From Pseudomonas sp. FP2335 (GTDB lineage Bacteria > Pseudomonadota > Gammaproteobacteria > Pseudomonadales > Pseudomonadaceae), in assembly GCF_030687535.1 (NCBI RefSeq), contig NZ_CP117437.1, forward strand, positions 5,701,501 to 5,765,500: a stretch of DNA of 64,000 nt. Direction: 5' to 3'. Numbering within the stretch: the first letter of the stretch is position 1; each line of letters starts with the position of its first letter. Shown piece after piece: positions 7,916 through 16,707 of this stretch. The translations under genes were made by a program, and so were the position numbers. The notes under the pieces are model-generated. The model ran no database searches. It worked only from the letters and a program-made list of their open reading frames with translations, and was not told where the DNA came from.

Positions 7916-8668
7916 ATGCGTCGTTTGTTTTTATCCTTGCTGATGTTCTGCGTAATGCCCGCCTGGGCAGACGGCCATGACCAGTTGTACAAGGTCGCCG
8001 GCTGGGCCGAACAACGTGCGCATTTCAATGACGCCCTCAGTGCCGCCCAGCAACGCTACCGCAACAGCCTGCCGCCGGCGGTTTACCAAGCGCTGGTAGA
8101 CAACAGCAATAAACGCTTCGCCGCCCAGGCCATGGACCAGCGTGCCGAGGCGCAGTTGCGCAAGAATTTGGCCGACCCGGCACCCGCGCTGGCGTTCTTC
8201 CAGTCGCCCTTGGGCCGCAAAATTGTGGCCGCCGAGTTGCTGGCCACGCGCCGCGACCAGTTGGCGAAAAACGCCCAGGGCCTGCCGAAAATCGAAGCCG
8301 ACGCCACTCGCAGCCTGATCATCGGTCACCTGGCGCAAGCACTGCCCGCCCGTGAAGCCGGTGCGGAAGTCAGCCTGGCGATTGCCGGGGTGGCTGCCGA
8401 CAGCTTGAGCCAGATGATTCCCGGGCTGCTTGGCGGTGGTCAGGCGCAAGGCATGCTGAATGGCCAGCGTGAGCGGTTGATGCAGCAGATTGGCAATGAT
8501 CTGAACAATACGTTGCTGTACGTCTATCGGGATTTGTCTGACCCGGAGCTGGAAGAATTCGCCACGTTTGCCGAATCACCAGAGGGTAAGGCGTATTACC
8601 AGGCGGCGCTGGCGGCGATTCGCGCAGGGCTTGCTGTTGGCCAAAGCACTTCAAGCCTGACGCAGTAA
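7916..8668 (+). CDS. Exported DUF2059-like protein
   Basis: A 250-residue protein with signal peptide MRRLFLSLLMFCVMPAWA and a helical mature region. Two related blocks can be seen: residues near 85-110 (DPAPALAFFQSPLGRKI) and near 205-235 (LSDPELEEFATFAESPEGKAYYQAALAAI), the pattern of DUF2059-type helical repeats. AGGAG precedes the ATG by 7 bases. It is monocistronic: the upstream neighbour is divergent and a REPIN follows. The function is unknown. Confidence 0.8.
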   Translation: MRRLFLSLLMFCVMPAWADGHDQLYKVAGWAEQRAHFNDALSAAQQRYRNSLPPAVYQALVDNSNKRFAAQAMDQRAEAQLRKNLADPAPALAFFQSPLGRKIVAAELLATRRDQLAKNAQGLPKIEADATRSLIIGHLAQALPAREAGAEVSLAIAGVAADSLSQMIPGLLGGGQAQGMLNGQRERLMQQIGNDLNNTLLYVYRDLSDPELEEFATFAESPEGKAYYQAALAAIRAGLAVGQSTSSLTQ

Positions 8669-8687
8669 TCAGTGTGGAATGGGCTTA

Positions 8688-8776
8688 TGTGGGAGCGGGC
8701 TTGCTCGCGAAAGCGGCGGCTCAGTCAAAACATCTGTGACTGACATACCGTATTCGCGAGCAAGCCCGCTCCCACA
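8688..8776. repeat. REPIN, class 1
   Basis: Inverted pair of REP sequences (TGTGGGAGCGGGCTTGCTCG ... reverse complement) between the ends of the convergent DUF2059-like and alpha/beta hydrolase genes. A degenerate extra head copy lies just before it. Confidence 0.9.
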
Positions 8777-8788
8777 TTTTGAACGGTG

Positions 8789-9712
8789 TTACTTCAGTTG
8801 GTCCGTGAGGAAACTGAAGTACTCCTGGCGAATCTCCGCAATCTCATTCGCCAAGTGATGCCTCCCCCGCGCCAGCATCAACACTTCGGGCTGATCGAAC
8901 TTACCCCGCAGCACCTGCAAATTGTGCCGCCAGTCCACCGTCATATCTTCCTCGCCCTGCACAATCACCGGCCGTCGTGAGCTACGCGGGGCGGCTTCGA
9001 TGCGCTTGATCCAGCGGGCCAACGCGCCCACCCACGCTGTCGGCAGTTGCCGTGGTTGCAGCGGGTCGGCTTCGAGGAACGGCTTGAACGCGGGGTCGTT
9101 GGTGTTATCGCTGAACCGCCGCGCGATGCCTTTGACGAACGGCCGCAGCAGGTAATAACTGACCTGCGACCAGCCCCACGCACGCGGTCGCACCAATGGC
9201 GACAACAGGAACGTCTTACCCTGGGCCGGGCTGTCGGCGCCATGGTTGAGCAAGTGATCCACCACCACCGCACCGCCGGTGCTTTGCCCGAACAGGTGCC
9301 ACGGCTGCGGCAATTGCAGCGTCAGGGCCTCGGCAAATAGCGCCTGCAGCACCTGCTGGTACACCGCAAAATCATCAATGCTCGCCCGCTCGCCGCTGGA
9401 CAGGCCGTGGCCCGGCAAATCGCAGGCAATCACCACAAAGCCCTGCTCCAACGCCCACTTCACCACGTGGCGATACAGCCCCATGTGGTCGTAGAAGCCG
9501 TGATACATGAACATCGTCGCCACAGGCTGGGCCGGCCACCACACTTGCGCAACAACCTCGAACCCAGCCACCTCGAAACGCCCCAGGCGACTGACGGCCT
9601 GATCGAGCCCGTAGAAACGCTGGTAGACCCGCGCCTCGGCGCTGAGCGGTTGCGCGTCCACCAGGGGCCGCAAGCTTTCGCGCAGATGATCGGGGTCAAA
9701 GGTGACGGGCAT
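8789..9712 (-). CDS. Alpha/beta hydrolase (lysophospholipase-like)
   Basis: A 307-residue cytoplasmic-type serine hydrolase. The oxyanion-hole segment FMYHGFYDHMGLY (about residues 68-80), ACDLPGHGLSSGE, the nucleophile elbow FGQSTGGAV with Ser144, an acidic residue in VQGEEDMTVDW and the catalytic histidine in GRHHLANE form the expected triad. It resembles monoacylglycerol lipase/lysophospholipase PldB-type enzymes. Start MPVTFDPDHL has GGAAG at a good distance; an ATG 22 codons upstream would add a non-conserved extension. The adjacent thioredoxin-like gene is divergent. Confidence 0.88.
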   Translation of the reverse strand: MPVTFDPDHLRESLRPLVDAQPLSAEARVYQRFYGLDQAVSRLGRFEVAGFEVVAQVWWPAQPVATMFMYHGFYDHMGLYRHVVKWALEQGFVVIACDLPGHGLSSGERASIDDFAVYQQVLQALFAEALTLQLPQPWHLFGQSTGGAVVVDHLLNHGADSPAQGKTFLLSPLVRPRAWGWSQVSYYLLRPFVKGIARRFSDNTNDPAFKPFLEADPLQPRQLPTAWVGALARWIKRIEAAPRSSRRPVIVQGEEDMTVDWRHNLQVLRGKFDQPEVLMLARGRHHLANEIAEIRQEYFSFLTDQLK

Positions 9713-9811
9713 AAAGGCTTCCAGACTGGCGGCGCAGATGAATATCGAGCTGCGATATTCATCTGTCAGGACAAGCATGGCAAGCTACGCGACCTTCGAG
9801 GATACATCTGA

Positions 9812-10387
9812 ATGCGACCGTCCTACCGTTCCGCCCTGTTCGCCAGCCTGCTCCTGGTCATCTGCGCCGGTGTGCTGTGGGCGGCGTATGACTGGTTCCA
9901 GGGCCGCTATCTGCGCGCTTTCAGCGAACACACGGCGGTGTTTTCCGGCGATCCGTTGACACTGCCTGCCGACCTCGCCGGCCCCGGCCCGATCCGCCTG
10001 GTGCATTTCTGGGACCCGGCCTGCCCGTGCAACGTCGGCAACCAGCAACATCTGGGCGAGCTGATCGAGCGCTACGCGCCCCAGGGCGTCGAGTTCTACG
10101 CCCTGCAAAAACCCGGCAGCCACGGCCAACTGCCGGAAAACCTGCGCCAGATGAAAATCCTCAACGCCCTGCCCGGCGCCGACCAGGTGCCCGCCAGCCC
10201 CGCCGTGGGCATCTGGGATCGCAGCGGCAAGCTCGCGTATTTCGGGCCCTACAGCGAAGGGCTGACGTGCAACTCCAGCAACAGTTTTATCGAGCCGATC
10301 CTCATGGCACTGGAGAGCGGACGCGAAGTGAATGCCACGCACACCCTGGCGGTGGGCTGCTATTGTTCGTGGCCTAAGGATCAGTAG
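9812..10387 (+). CDS. Membrane-anchored thioredoxin-like protein (DUF6436-like)
   Basis: A 191-residue protein with one N-terminal membrane segment (ALFASLLLVICAGVLWAAYDW) and a thioredoxin-like periplasmic domain. The usual CXXC position reads FWDPACPCN, a CXC motif (Cys71, Cys73). Later sequence GVEFYALQKPG and SPAVGIWDRSGKLAYFGPYSEG fits a thioredoxin fold. A second CXC occurs at the C-terminus (Cys183, Cys185 in GCYCSW). It may act in thiol-disulfide or metal handling in the periplasm. It precedes the acylase gene by 30 bases on the same strand and is probably co-transcribed. Confidence 0.82.
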   Translation: MRPSYRSALFASLLLVICAGVLWAAYDWFQGRYLRAFSEHTAVFSGDPLTLPADLAGPGPIRLVHFWDPACPCNVGNQQHLGELIERYAPQGVEFYALQKPGSHGQLPENLRQMKILNALPGADQVPASPAVGIWDRSGKLAYFGPYSEGLTCNSSNSFIEPILMALESGREVNATHTLAVGCYCSWPKDQ

Positions 10388-10417
10388 TCCGTCCCCCATT
10401 CTTGCCAAGGAAAGTTC

Positions 10418-12772
10418 ATGAAGCGCGTCTTGCAGGTTCTCGCGGTTCTGCTGGTGTTGGTCGCCCTCGGCGCAGGCCTGTACATCTACAGCAAGCAACC
10501 GACCCGCCAGGGCACGGTGATGCTGAGCAACCTGCAAGGCTCGGTCACGGTGCGCTACGACGACCGTGGCGTGCCGCATATCCGCGCCGAAAACGAGACC
10601 GATCTGTACCGCGCCCTGGGCTATGTCCATGCCCAGGACCGGCTGTTCCAGATGGAAATCATGCGGCGCCTGGCCCGCGGCGAACTGGCCGAAGTGCTCG
10701 GGCCCAAGGTGCTGGAGACCGACAAGCTGTTCCGCAGCCTGCGCATTCGCGAGCGTGCCACCACCTATGTGGCGCAGTTGGACCATGAGTCCGCACACTG
10801 GAAAGCCCTGCAAGCCTATCTGGACGGCATCAATCAGTATCAGGACAGCCACGCCAGCCCGGTGGAGTTCGACGTGCTGGGCATCCCCAAGCGCGCGTTT
10901 ACCGCCGAGGACACCATCAGCGTCGCCGGGTACATGGCCTACAGCTTTGCCGCCGCGTTTCGTACCGAACCTTTGCTGACTTACGTACGCGACCAGTTGG
11001 GCAGCGACTACCTGAAAGTCTTCGACCTCGACTGGCAACCCAAGGGCGCCCTCAACCTCGCCGCCAGCGATTGGCAAACCCTCGGCGCCCTTGCCTCCCT
11101 GAGCGAGCAGGCACTGGCCGACAACGGCTTGCCGCAATTCGAAGGCAGCAACGCCTGGGCCATCAGCGGCAACCGTACCAAGAGCGGCAAGCCGTTGCTG
11201 GCGGGCGACCCGCATATCCGCTTCTCGGTGCCGTCGGTGTGGTACGAGGCGCAGCTGTCGGCGCCGGGCTTTGAGCTGTATGGCTATCACAACGCGCTGG
11301 TGCCGGTGGCGTTCCTGGGGCACAACCTGGACTTCGGCTGGAGCCTGACCATGTTCCAGAACGATGACCTCGACCTGATCGCCGAGAAGGTCAACCCGGA
11401 CAACCCCAACCAGGTCTGGTACCACGACCAATGGGTCGACATGACCCGCACCGAGCAACAGATCAAGGTCAAGGGCGAGGCGCCGGTCAGCCTCACCCTG
11501 CGCCAGTCGCCCCACGGGCCGATCATCAATGACGTGCTCGGGGAAAATGCCGGCAAGACGCCGATTGCCATGTGGTGGGCATTCCTCGACACGCAGAACC
11601 CGATCCTCGAAGGTTTCTACCAGCTCAACCGTGCCGACACCCTGGCCAAGGCCCGCGCGGCGGCGGCCAAGGTGTCGGCGCCGGGTTTGAACATCGTCTG
11701 GGCCAACGCCAAGGGCGATATTGGCTGGTGGGCCTCGGCCCAGCTGCCGATCCGCCCGGCCGGGGTCAACGCCGGGTTTATCCTCGACGGCAGCACAGCC
11801 CAGGCTGACAAGCTGGGCTTCTACCCCTTCAGCGCCAACCCCCAGGAAGAAAACCCGGCACGCGGTTACGTGGTGTCGGCCAATGCCCAGCCGGTCTCGC
11901 CCACCGGCATGGAGATCCCGGGCTATTACAACCTCGCTGATCGCGGCCAGCAGTTGAATGCGCAATTGAGCGACAAGAGCGTGAAATGGGACGTGAACAA
12001 CAGCCAGGCCCTGCAACTGGGCACCACCACCGCCTTCGGCCCGCGCCTGCTGGCGCCGCTATTGCCGGTGCTGCGCGAGGTGGTCAAGGACCCGGCGCAG
12101 CTGCCACTGCTGGAGCAACTGGCCAGCTGGAAAGGCGACTACCCGCTGGACTCCACCAGCGCCACGCTGTTCAACCAGTTCCTGTTCAACCTCGCCGACG
12201 CGGCGTTCCACCCCAAGCTCGGCGACGGCATGTTCAAGACCCTGCTCGGCACCCGTGTGATCGACGCCGCGCTGCCGCGTCTGGCCGCATCGGCGGATTC
12301 ACCCTGGTGGAATGGCCAGCGTACCGAGACCGTCAAGCGCGCCTGGGACAACAGCCTCGCGCACCTCAAGGCAACCTTGGGCGATGACCCGAGCCAGTGG
12401 CAATGGGGCAAGGCCCACACCCTGACCCACGGCCATCCGCTGGGTATGCAGAAGCCGTTGGACAGCGTGTTCAACGTCGGCCCATTCCCGGCGCCGGGCA
12501 CCCATGAAGTGCCGAACAACCAGTCCGCCGCTATCGGCCCGGCGCCATGGCCGGTGACCTATGGCCCATCTACCCGACGCCTGATCGACTTTGCCGACGT
12601 AGCCCACGCCCTGACCATCAACCCGGTGGGACAAAGCGGGGTGCCTTTTGATCGGCACTATGGGGATCAGGCGGAGACTTATATCGAGGGTGGCTACGAA
12701 CAGGCGCATTTCACCGATGAAGAAGTCACGGCCAATACCCGTGGCACGTTGAAACTGCTGCCAGCCCGATAA
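10418..12772 (+). CDS. hacB: Penicillin acylase family protein, probable acyl-homoserine lactone acylase (HacB-like)
   Basis: A 784-residue Ntn-hydrolase precursor. It has an N-terminal membrane/signal segment (VLAVLLVLVALGAGLYIY), the alpha-subunit motif VRYDDRGVPHIRAENETDLYRALGYVHAQDR, and the autocleavage site before the nucleophile Ser244 in EGSNAWAISGNRTKSGKPLLAGDPH. The oxyanion and substrate-binding part LVPVAFLGHNLDFGWSLTMF follows. Such enzymes hydrolyse amides, including penicillins and N-acyl-homoserine lactones, in the periplasm. In P. aeruginosa the gene beside spuH encodes the AHL acylase HacB (PA0305); the same neighbourhood (two genes away here) is the reason for the symbol. 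Substrate range is not proven by sequence. Confidence 0.85.
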   Translation: MKRVLQVLAVLLVLVALGAGLYIYSKQPTRQGTVMLSNLQGSVTVRYDDRGVPHIRAENETDLYRALGYVHAQDRLFQMEIMRRLARGELAEVLGPKVLETDKLFRSLRIRERATTYVAQLDHESAHWKALQAYLDGINQYQDSHASPVEFDVLGIPKRAFTAEDTISVAGYMAYSFAAAFRTEPLLTYVRDQLGSDYLKVFDLDWQPKGALNLAASDWQTLGALASLSEQALADNGLPQFEGSNAWAISGNRTKSGKPLLAGDPHIRFSVPSVWYEAQLSAPGFELYGYHNALVPVAFLGHNLDFGWSLTMFQNDDLDLIAEKVNPDNPNQVWYHDQWVDMTRTEQQIKVKGEAPVSLTLRQSPHGPIINDVLGENAGKTPIAMWWAFLDTQNPILEGFYQLNRADTLAKARAAAAKVSAPGLNIVWANAKGDIGWWASAQLPIRPAGVNAGFILDGSTAQADKLGFYPFSANPQEENPARGYVVSANAQPVSPTGMEIPGYYNLADRGQQLNAQLSDKSVKWDVNNSQALQLGTTTAFGPRLLAPLLPVLREVVKDPAQLPLLEQLASWKGDYPLDSTSATLFNQFLFNLADAAFHPKLGDGMFKTLLGTRVIDAALPRLAASADSPWWNGQRTETVKRAWDNSLAHLKATLGDDPSQWQWGKAHTLTHGHPLGMQKPLDSVFNVGPFPAPGTHEVPNNQSAAIGPAPWPVTYGPSTRRLIDFADVAHALTINPVGQSGVPFDRHYGDQAETYIEGGYEQAHFTDEEVTANTRGTLKLLPAR

Positions 12773-12793
12773 CGGCTTGGAATCCGGTCAAAA

Positions 12794-12882
12794 TGTGGGA
12801 GCGGGCTTGCTCGCGAATGCGGTGGATCAGTAGAAACATCTGTAACTGACACACCGTATTCGCGAGCAAGCCCGCTCCCACA
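12794..12882. repeat. REPIN, class 1
   Basis: Inverted REP pair between the convergent acylase and GlxA-type regulator genes. Confidence 0.9.
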
Positions 12883-12916
12883 AAAGCCAGCTCCCACAGT
12901 GGGTCCGAGTACTGCT

Positions 12917-13882
12917 TCAGATCGGTGCGGCAAAGTTGAGCCGGAACTGTTGTGGTGTCACGCCCAACCGGCGGTTGAACACACTGCGCATATGCTGGGC
13001 ATCACGAAAGCCACACCGATAAGCCACGGTCTTGAGCGGCGCGTGGCTGCTTTCAAGCATCACCCGCGCCGCATCCACCCTTGCCCGCTCGACAAACTCC
13101 GCCGGGGTGATCCGCGCTTCACGGGCAAACACCCGGGAGAAGTTGCGCGCACTCATATTGGCCGCCTTGGCCAGGTCGGCGATGCCCAGGTCACCAGTCA
13201 GGTTGGCCAGCACGTAGAGCTGCACCAACGCCACCGCCGAGGTGGTTTCGGCGTGGGGCGTCAGGAACGGACTGAACTGCGACTGCCCGCCCGCTCGCTG
13301 GGTGAACACCACCAATCGCTTGGCCACGCTCAGCGCGACTTCCGGGCCGTGGTCCTGGGCCAGCAAATACAGCGACAAGTCGATGCCCGCCGTAACCCCG
13401 GCCGAGGTGTAGAGATTGCCGTCCTGCACGTAGAGACGGTCGGCTTCGACCCTGGCCGACGGGCACAGGCGCGCCAGGTCGGCGGCGTCATTCCAGTGGG
13501 TGGTGACGGTTTTGCCCTCCAGCAACCCGGCGCGAGCCAGCATGAACGCGCCGTTGCAGATCGAACCGAAGCGCTGGGCACGGGCGGCGGCGGCGCGCAG
13601 CCAGGCGTCGAACCCGGCGCCGAAATCTTCGAAAGGCAACCGTGGGCCGCCGGCGACCAACAAGAGGTCATAGGGCTCAAGGGCTTCGCTGTAATGCCGA
13701 TGGGCCTGCAATGACAAGCCATTGGAGGCGGTCATGTTGCCGTGGCCGAGGCCGATGACGTCCAACTGGTAGTGGTCCTGGGTTGGCAGGAAGCGGTTGG
13801 CCTCGCAGAACACGTCCATCGGACCGCTCACGTCCAGTGACTGGACGCCGGGGAAGATCAGGATGGCGACGGTTTTGCTCAT
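12917..13882 (-). CDS. GlxA-family transcriptional regulator (DJ-1/PfpI-like plus AraC HTH)
   Basis: A 321-residue two-domain regulator. Residues about 4-180 are a DJ-1/PfpI-like domain (TVAILIFPGVQSLDVSGPMDVF, YDLLLVAGGP) with the elbow cysteine in FGSICNGAFMLA. The C-terminal 100 residues are an AraC-type DNA-binding domain (MSARNFSRVFAREARITPAEFVERARVDAA, then the second helix-turn-helix VAYRCGFRDAQHMRSVFNRRLGVTPQQFR). Members control catabolism of amino compounds such as carnitine, glycine betaine and arginine. The start MSKTVAIL fits the domain edge; an AGAAGG site lies about 12 bases upstream. It is divergent from the HD-domain gene, which may be its target. Confidence 0.9.
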   Translation of the reverse strand: MSKTVAILIFPGVQSLDVSGPMDVFCEANRFLPTQDHYQLDVIGLGHGNMTASNGLSLQAHRHYSEALEPYDLLLVAGGPRLPFEDFGAGFDAWLRAAAARAQRFGSICNGAFMLARAGLLEGKTVTTHWNDAADLARLCPSARVEADRLYVQDGNLYTSAGVTAGIDLSLYLLAQDHGPEVALSVAKRLVVFTQRAGGQSQFSPFLTPHAETTSAVALVQLYVLANLTGDLGIADLAKAANMSARNFSRVFAREARITPAEFVERARVDAARVMLESSHAPLKTVAYRCGFRDAQHMRSVFNRRLGVTPQQFRLNFAAPI

Positions 13883-13924
13883 GAACAGGCACACCTTCTC
13901 TAACTGGATAAACACAGCCCCCCC

Positions 13925-14011
13925 TGTGGGAGCTGGCTTGCCTGCGATGCAGACACCTCGGTGCAGCAGGTATACCGAGGTGATGCTATCGCAGGCAAGC
14001 CAGCTCCCACA
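13925..14011. repeat. REPIN, class 2
   Basis: Inverted pair of the second REP type, TGTGGGAGCTGGCTTGCCTG with its reverse complement at the right end. The middle contains ACCTCGGT/ACCGAGGT arms that extend the hairpin. It occupies most of the divergent promoter region between the GlxA-type regulator and the HD gene. Confidence 0.88.
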
Positions 14012-14131
14012 TTGGACTGTGTACACCCTTGGCATGAAGTGGCGGCACATTGGCCGGGATCGCGCCCTCGCGGCGATGGCTCCGCCAGGGGCGCGCGATC
14101 AGACTGGAATTCTTCCCACAGGAGAACCACC

Positions 14132-14770
14132 ATGACCACCATCGCCGGCATCCCGATCCCCGACAGCGCCCTCGCCAAGGCCACCACCGAATACATCCGC
14201 GACGTCGAATCCGACCTGCTCTACCACCACTCGCGCCGGGTGTTTTTGTTTGGCGCCTTGAGCGGTGAGCGCAAGAGACTGGCCTACAACCCGGAGTTGT
14301 TGTACGTGGGCGCGATGTTCCACGACCTGGGCCTGGTGGCCGGCCATCGCAGTGACAACGAACGTTTTGAAGTGGACGGCGCCAACGCGGCGGCAGCTTT
14401 CCTCAAGCCCTATGGCCTGAGCGAGGACGACATCGAACAGGTGTGGCTGTCCATCGCCCTGCACACCACCCCGGGCGTACCGCAACATCTGCGCCCGACC
14501 GTCGCGCTGGTGACTGCCGGCGTCGAGATGGACGTGCTGGGCATGGACTACGCCGCCTTCAGCGACACCCAGCGCGAAGCGGTGGTGCATGCGCATCCAC
14601 GCGGTGAAGGGTTCAAGGAGTGCATCATCTGCGCGTTCGCCGACGGCTTGCGCCATCGTCCGCAGACTACGTTTGGCAACGTGAAGACCGATGTGCTGGT
14701 GGATCAGGAGCCGGGGTTCAGGCCGATGAATTTTGTCGAGGTGATTCGCAAATCCCCTTGGGCCGCATAA
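14132..14770 (+). CDS. HD-domain protein (cyanamide hydratase-like)
   Basis: A 212-residue HD-superfamily protein. Candidate metal ligands are His33 in LLYHHSRRVF, His64-Asp65 in YVGAMFHDLGL and an aspartate near residue 132; His72 and His111 are further conserved-looking positions. The overall pattern (IPDSALAKATTEYIRD ... HHSRRVF) resembles the cyanamide hydratase-like branch rather than GTPase or phosphodiesterase HD enzymes. AGGAGAACC precedes the start. It is divergent from a GlxA-type regulator, a common sign of a small-nitrogen-compound catabolic gene. The substrate is an inference. Confidence 0.83.
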   Translation: MTTIAGIPIPDSALAKATTEYIRDVESDLLYHHSRRVFLFGALSGERKRLAYNPELLYVGAMFHDLGLVAGHRSDNERFEVDGANAAAAFLKPYGLSEDDIEQVWLSIALHTTPGVPQHLRPTVALVTAGVEMDVLGMDYAAFSDTQREAVVHAHPRGEGFKECIICAFADGLRHRPQTTFGNVKTDVLVDQEPGFRPMNFVEVIRKSPWAA

Positions 14771-14794
14771 TCGCTGCCTTGAAATGCAATCAAA

Positions 14795-14884
14795 TGTGAG
14801 AGCGGGCTTGCTCGCGAAGGCGGAGTGTCAGTCACCAGATTTACCGACTGATCCACCGCATTCGCGAGCAAGCCCGCTCCCACA
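14795..14884. repeat. REPIN, class 1
   Basis: Inverted REP pair whose left arm carries one substitution (TGTGAGAGCGGG). It separates the convergent HD-domain and spuH genes. Confidence 0.88.
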
Positions 14885-14905
14885 TTTTGACCCCCGTTCC
14901 GACCT

Positions 14906-15790
14906 TTAGACCGGTGCGGGTGCTCTACGCTTGTCCGGCTGCTGCCAGCCATCCGCCGCCGCTTCTTCGATCGCTTGCTGGATGGCCTTCTTGCGCATCT
15001 CTTCGGCACGACGGCTGAAGAACCACACCAGGAAGGTCACCAGCGACACCGCCAACAGAATCAGGCTGGCCACGGCGTTGATCTCGGGTTTGACCCCAAG
15101 ACGCACCGCCGAGAACACTTCCATCGGCAAGGTGGTCGAACCCGGCCCCGACACGAAGCTGGCAAGTACCAGGTCGTCGAGGGACAGCGCGAACGACATC
15201 ATGCCGCCCGCCGCCAACGACGGCGCGATCATCGGGATGGTGATCAGGAAGAACACCTTCCACGGCCGCGCGCCCAGGTCCATCGCCGCTTCTTCGATCG
15301 ACAGGTCCAGCTCACGCAAGCGTGCCGACACCACCACCGCCACATACGCCGCACAGAACGTCGTGTGGGCGATCCAGATGGTGACAATGCCGCGCTCCTG
15401 GGGCCAGCCGATCATCTGCGCCATCGCCACGAACAGCAGCAACAGCGACAGACCGGTGATCACTTCCGGCATCACCAGCGGCGCGGTCACCAGGCCGCCG
15501 AACAGCGTGCGGCCCTTGAAGTGGCTGATACGGGTCAGCACGAATGCCGCCAACGTGCCCAGCGCCACGGCGGCCACCGCCGTGTAGCAGGCGATTTCCA
15601 GGGAACGCGCCACCGAGCCCATCAACTGGGTGTTGTCCAAAAGGCCCACGTACCACTTGATCGACCAACCGCCCCACACCGTCACCAGTTTGGATTCGTT
15701 GAACGAGTAGATCACCAGGATCAGCATCGGCAGGTAGATGAACAACAACCCCGCCACCAGCATAAAGCTGGAGAAACTGAAGCGCTTCAT
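14906..15790 (-). CDS. spuH: Polyamine ABC transporter permease (PotC/PotI type)
   Basis: A 294-residue inner-membrane permease with about six membrane segments. The cytoplasmic EAA loop reads EEAAMDLGARPWKVFFLITIPMIAPS, which contacts the ATPase. The N-terminus (FSSFMLVAGLLFIYLPMLILVIYSFNESK) is typical of PotC/PotI permeases. Its ATG overlaps the stop of the preceding permease gene (ATGA at 15787-15790), showing translational coupling. It is the last gene of the leftward polyamine uptake cluster, in the same order as P. aeruginosa spuD-E-F-G-H. Confidence 0.93.
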   Translation of the reverse strand: MKRFSFSSFMLVAGLLFIYLPMLILVIYSFNESKLVTVWGGWSIKWYVGLLDNTQLMGSVARSLEIACYTAVAAVALGTLAAFVLTRISHFKGRTLFGGLVTAPLVMPEVITGLSLLLLFVAMAQMIGWPQERGIVTIWIAHTTFCAAYVAVVVSARLRELDLSIEEAAMDLGARPWKVFFLITIPMIAPSLAAGGMMSFALSLDDLVLASFVSGPGSTTLPMEVFSAVRLGVKPEINAVASLILLAVSLVTFLVWFFSRRAEEMRKKAIQQAIEEAAADGWQQPDKRRAPAPV

Positions 15791-16707
15791 ATCTTGCCCT
15801 CCATCTCTTTGGCTTGGCTGCGGTTGAACAGGATGATCGGTACGATCAGGATCGCCAGCATCACCACCGCCAGGGCGGAGGCCACCGGCCAGTCACGGTT
15901 GTTGAAGAATTCTTGCCACAGCACTTTACCGATCATCAGGGTTTCCGGGCCACCGAGCAGTTCCGGGATCACGAACTCGCCCACTACCGGGATAAACACC
16001 AGCATGCAGCCGGCGATGATGCCGTTCTTGGACAGCGGCACGGTGATCTTCCAGAAACTGTTGAAGGTACTCGAACCCAGGTCGGATGCAGCTTCCAGCA
16101 GGCTCTGGTCGTGTTTCACCAGGTTGGCGTACAGCGGCAGGATCATGAACGGCAGGTACGAATAGACCACGCCGATATACACCGCGATGTTGGTGTTGAG
16201 GATCTGCAACGGTTCGTTGATCAGCCCGATGGACATCAAAAAACCGTTGAGCAAGCCGTTGTTGCTGAGGATGCCCATCCACGCATACACGCGGATCAGG
16301 ATCGCGGTCCAGGTCGGCATCATGATCAGCAGCACCAGCACGGTCTGCATCTCTTTGCGCGCACTGGCAATGGCGTAGGCCATCGGGTAGCCGATCAGCA
16401 GACACAGCAGCGTGCTGAAGAACGCCATTTTCAGCGAACCCAGGTACGCGGCGATGTACAGCTCGTCGTCGCCGAGCATCGCGTAGTTGGCCAGGTTCAG
16501 CACCAACTGCAGTTTCTGCTCAACAAAGGTGTAGATCTCGGTGTAAGGCGGGATCGCCACGTCGGCTTCGGCAAAGCTGATCTTCAGGACGATGAAGAAC
16601 GGCAGCATGAAGAACAGGAACAGCCACAGGAAGGGAATACCAATGACCGCATGCCGGCCACTGGGGGTTATTCGTTGCAGGCGGCGCTTGAGCTTCTTCA
16701 TGTTCAT
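15787..16707 (-). CDS. spuG: Polyamine ABC transporter permease (PotB/PotH type)
   Basis: A 306-residue permease starting MNMKKLKRRLQ. It has the PotB/PotH layout: a first membrane helix (AVIGIPFLWLFLFFMLPFFIVLKISF), a long periplasmic loop, and the EAA loop LLEAASDLGSSTFNSFWKITVPLSKNG. With SpuH it forms the heterodimeric channel for putrescine/spermidine import. The start at 16707 is set by an ATGA overlap with the ATPase gene stop; an in-frame ATG two codons later is less well placed. It overlaps spuH by 4 bases. Confidence 0.93.
   Translation of the reverse strand: MNMKKLKRRLQRITPSGRHAVIGIPFLWLFLFFMLPFFIVLKISFAEADVAIPPYTEIYTFVEQKLQLVLNLANYAMLGDDELYIAAYLGSLKMAFFSTLLCLLIGYPMAYAIASARKEMQTVLVLLIMMPTWTAILIRVYAWMGILSNNGLLNGFLMSIGLINEPLQILNTNIAVYIGVVYSYLPFMILPLYANLVKHDQSLLEAASDLGSSTFNSFWKITVPLSKNGIIAGCMLVFIPVVGEFVIPELLGGPETLMIGKVLWQEFFNNRDWPVASALAVVMLAILIVPIILFNRSQAKEMEGKI

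Noticed and set aside
9785..12016. 743-codon open frame on the minus strand opposite the acylase gene
   Set aside because: Antisense shadow of a high-GC gene; the translation has no domain, repeats low-complexity Gly/Ala/Val/His patterns, and the acylase in the other strand is clearly real.
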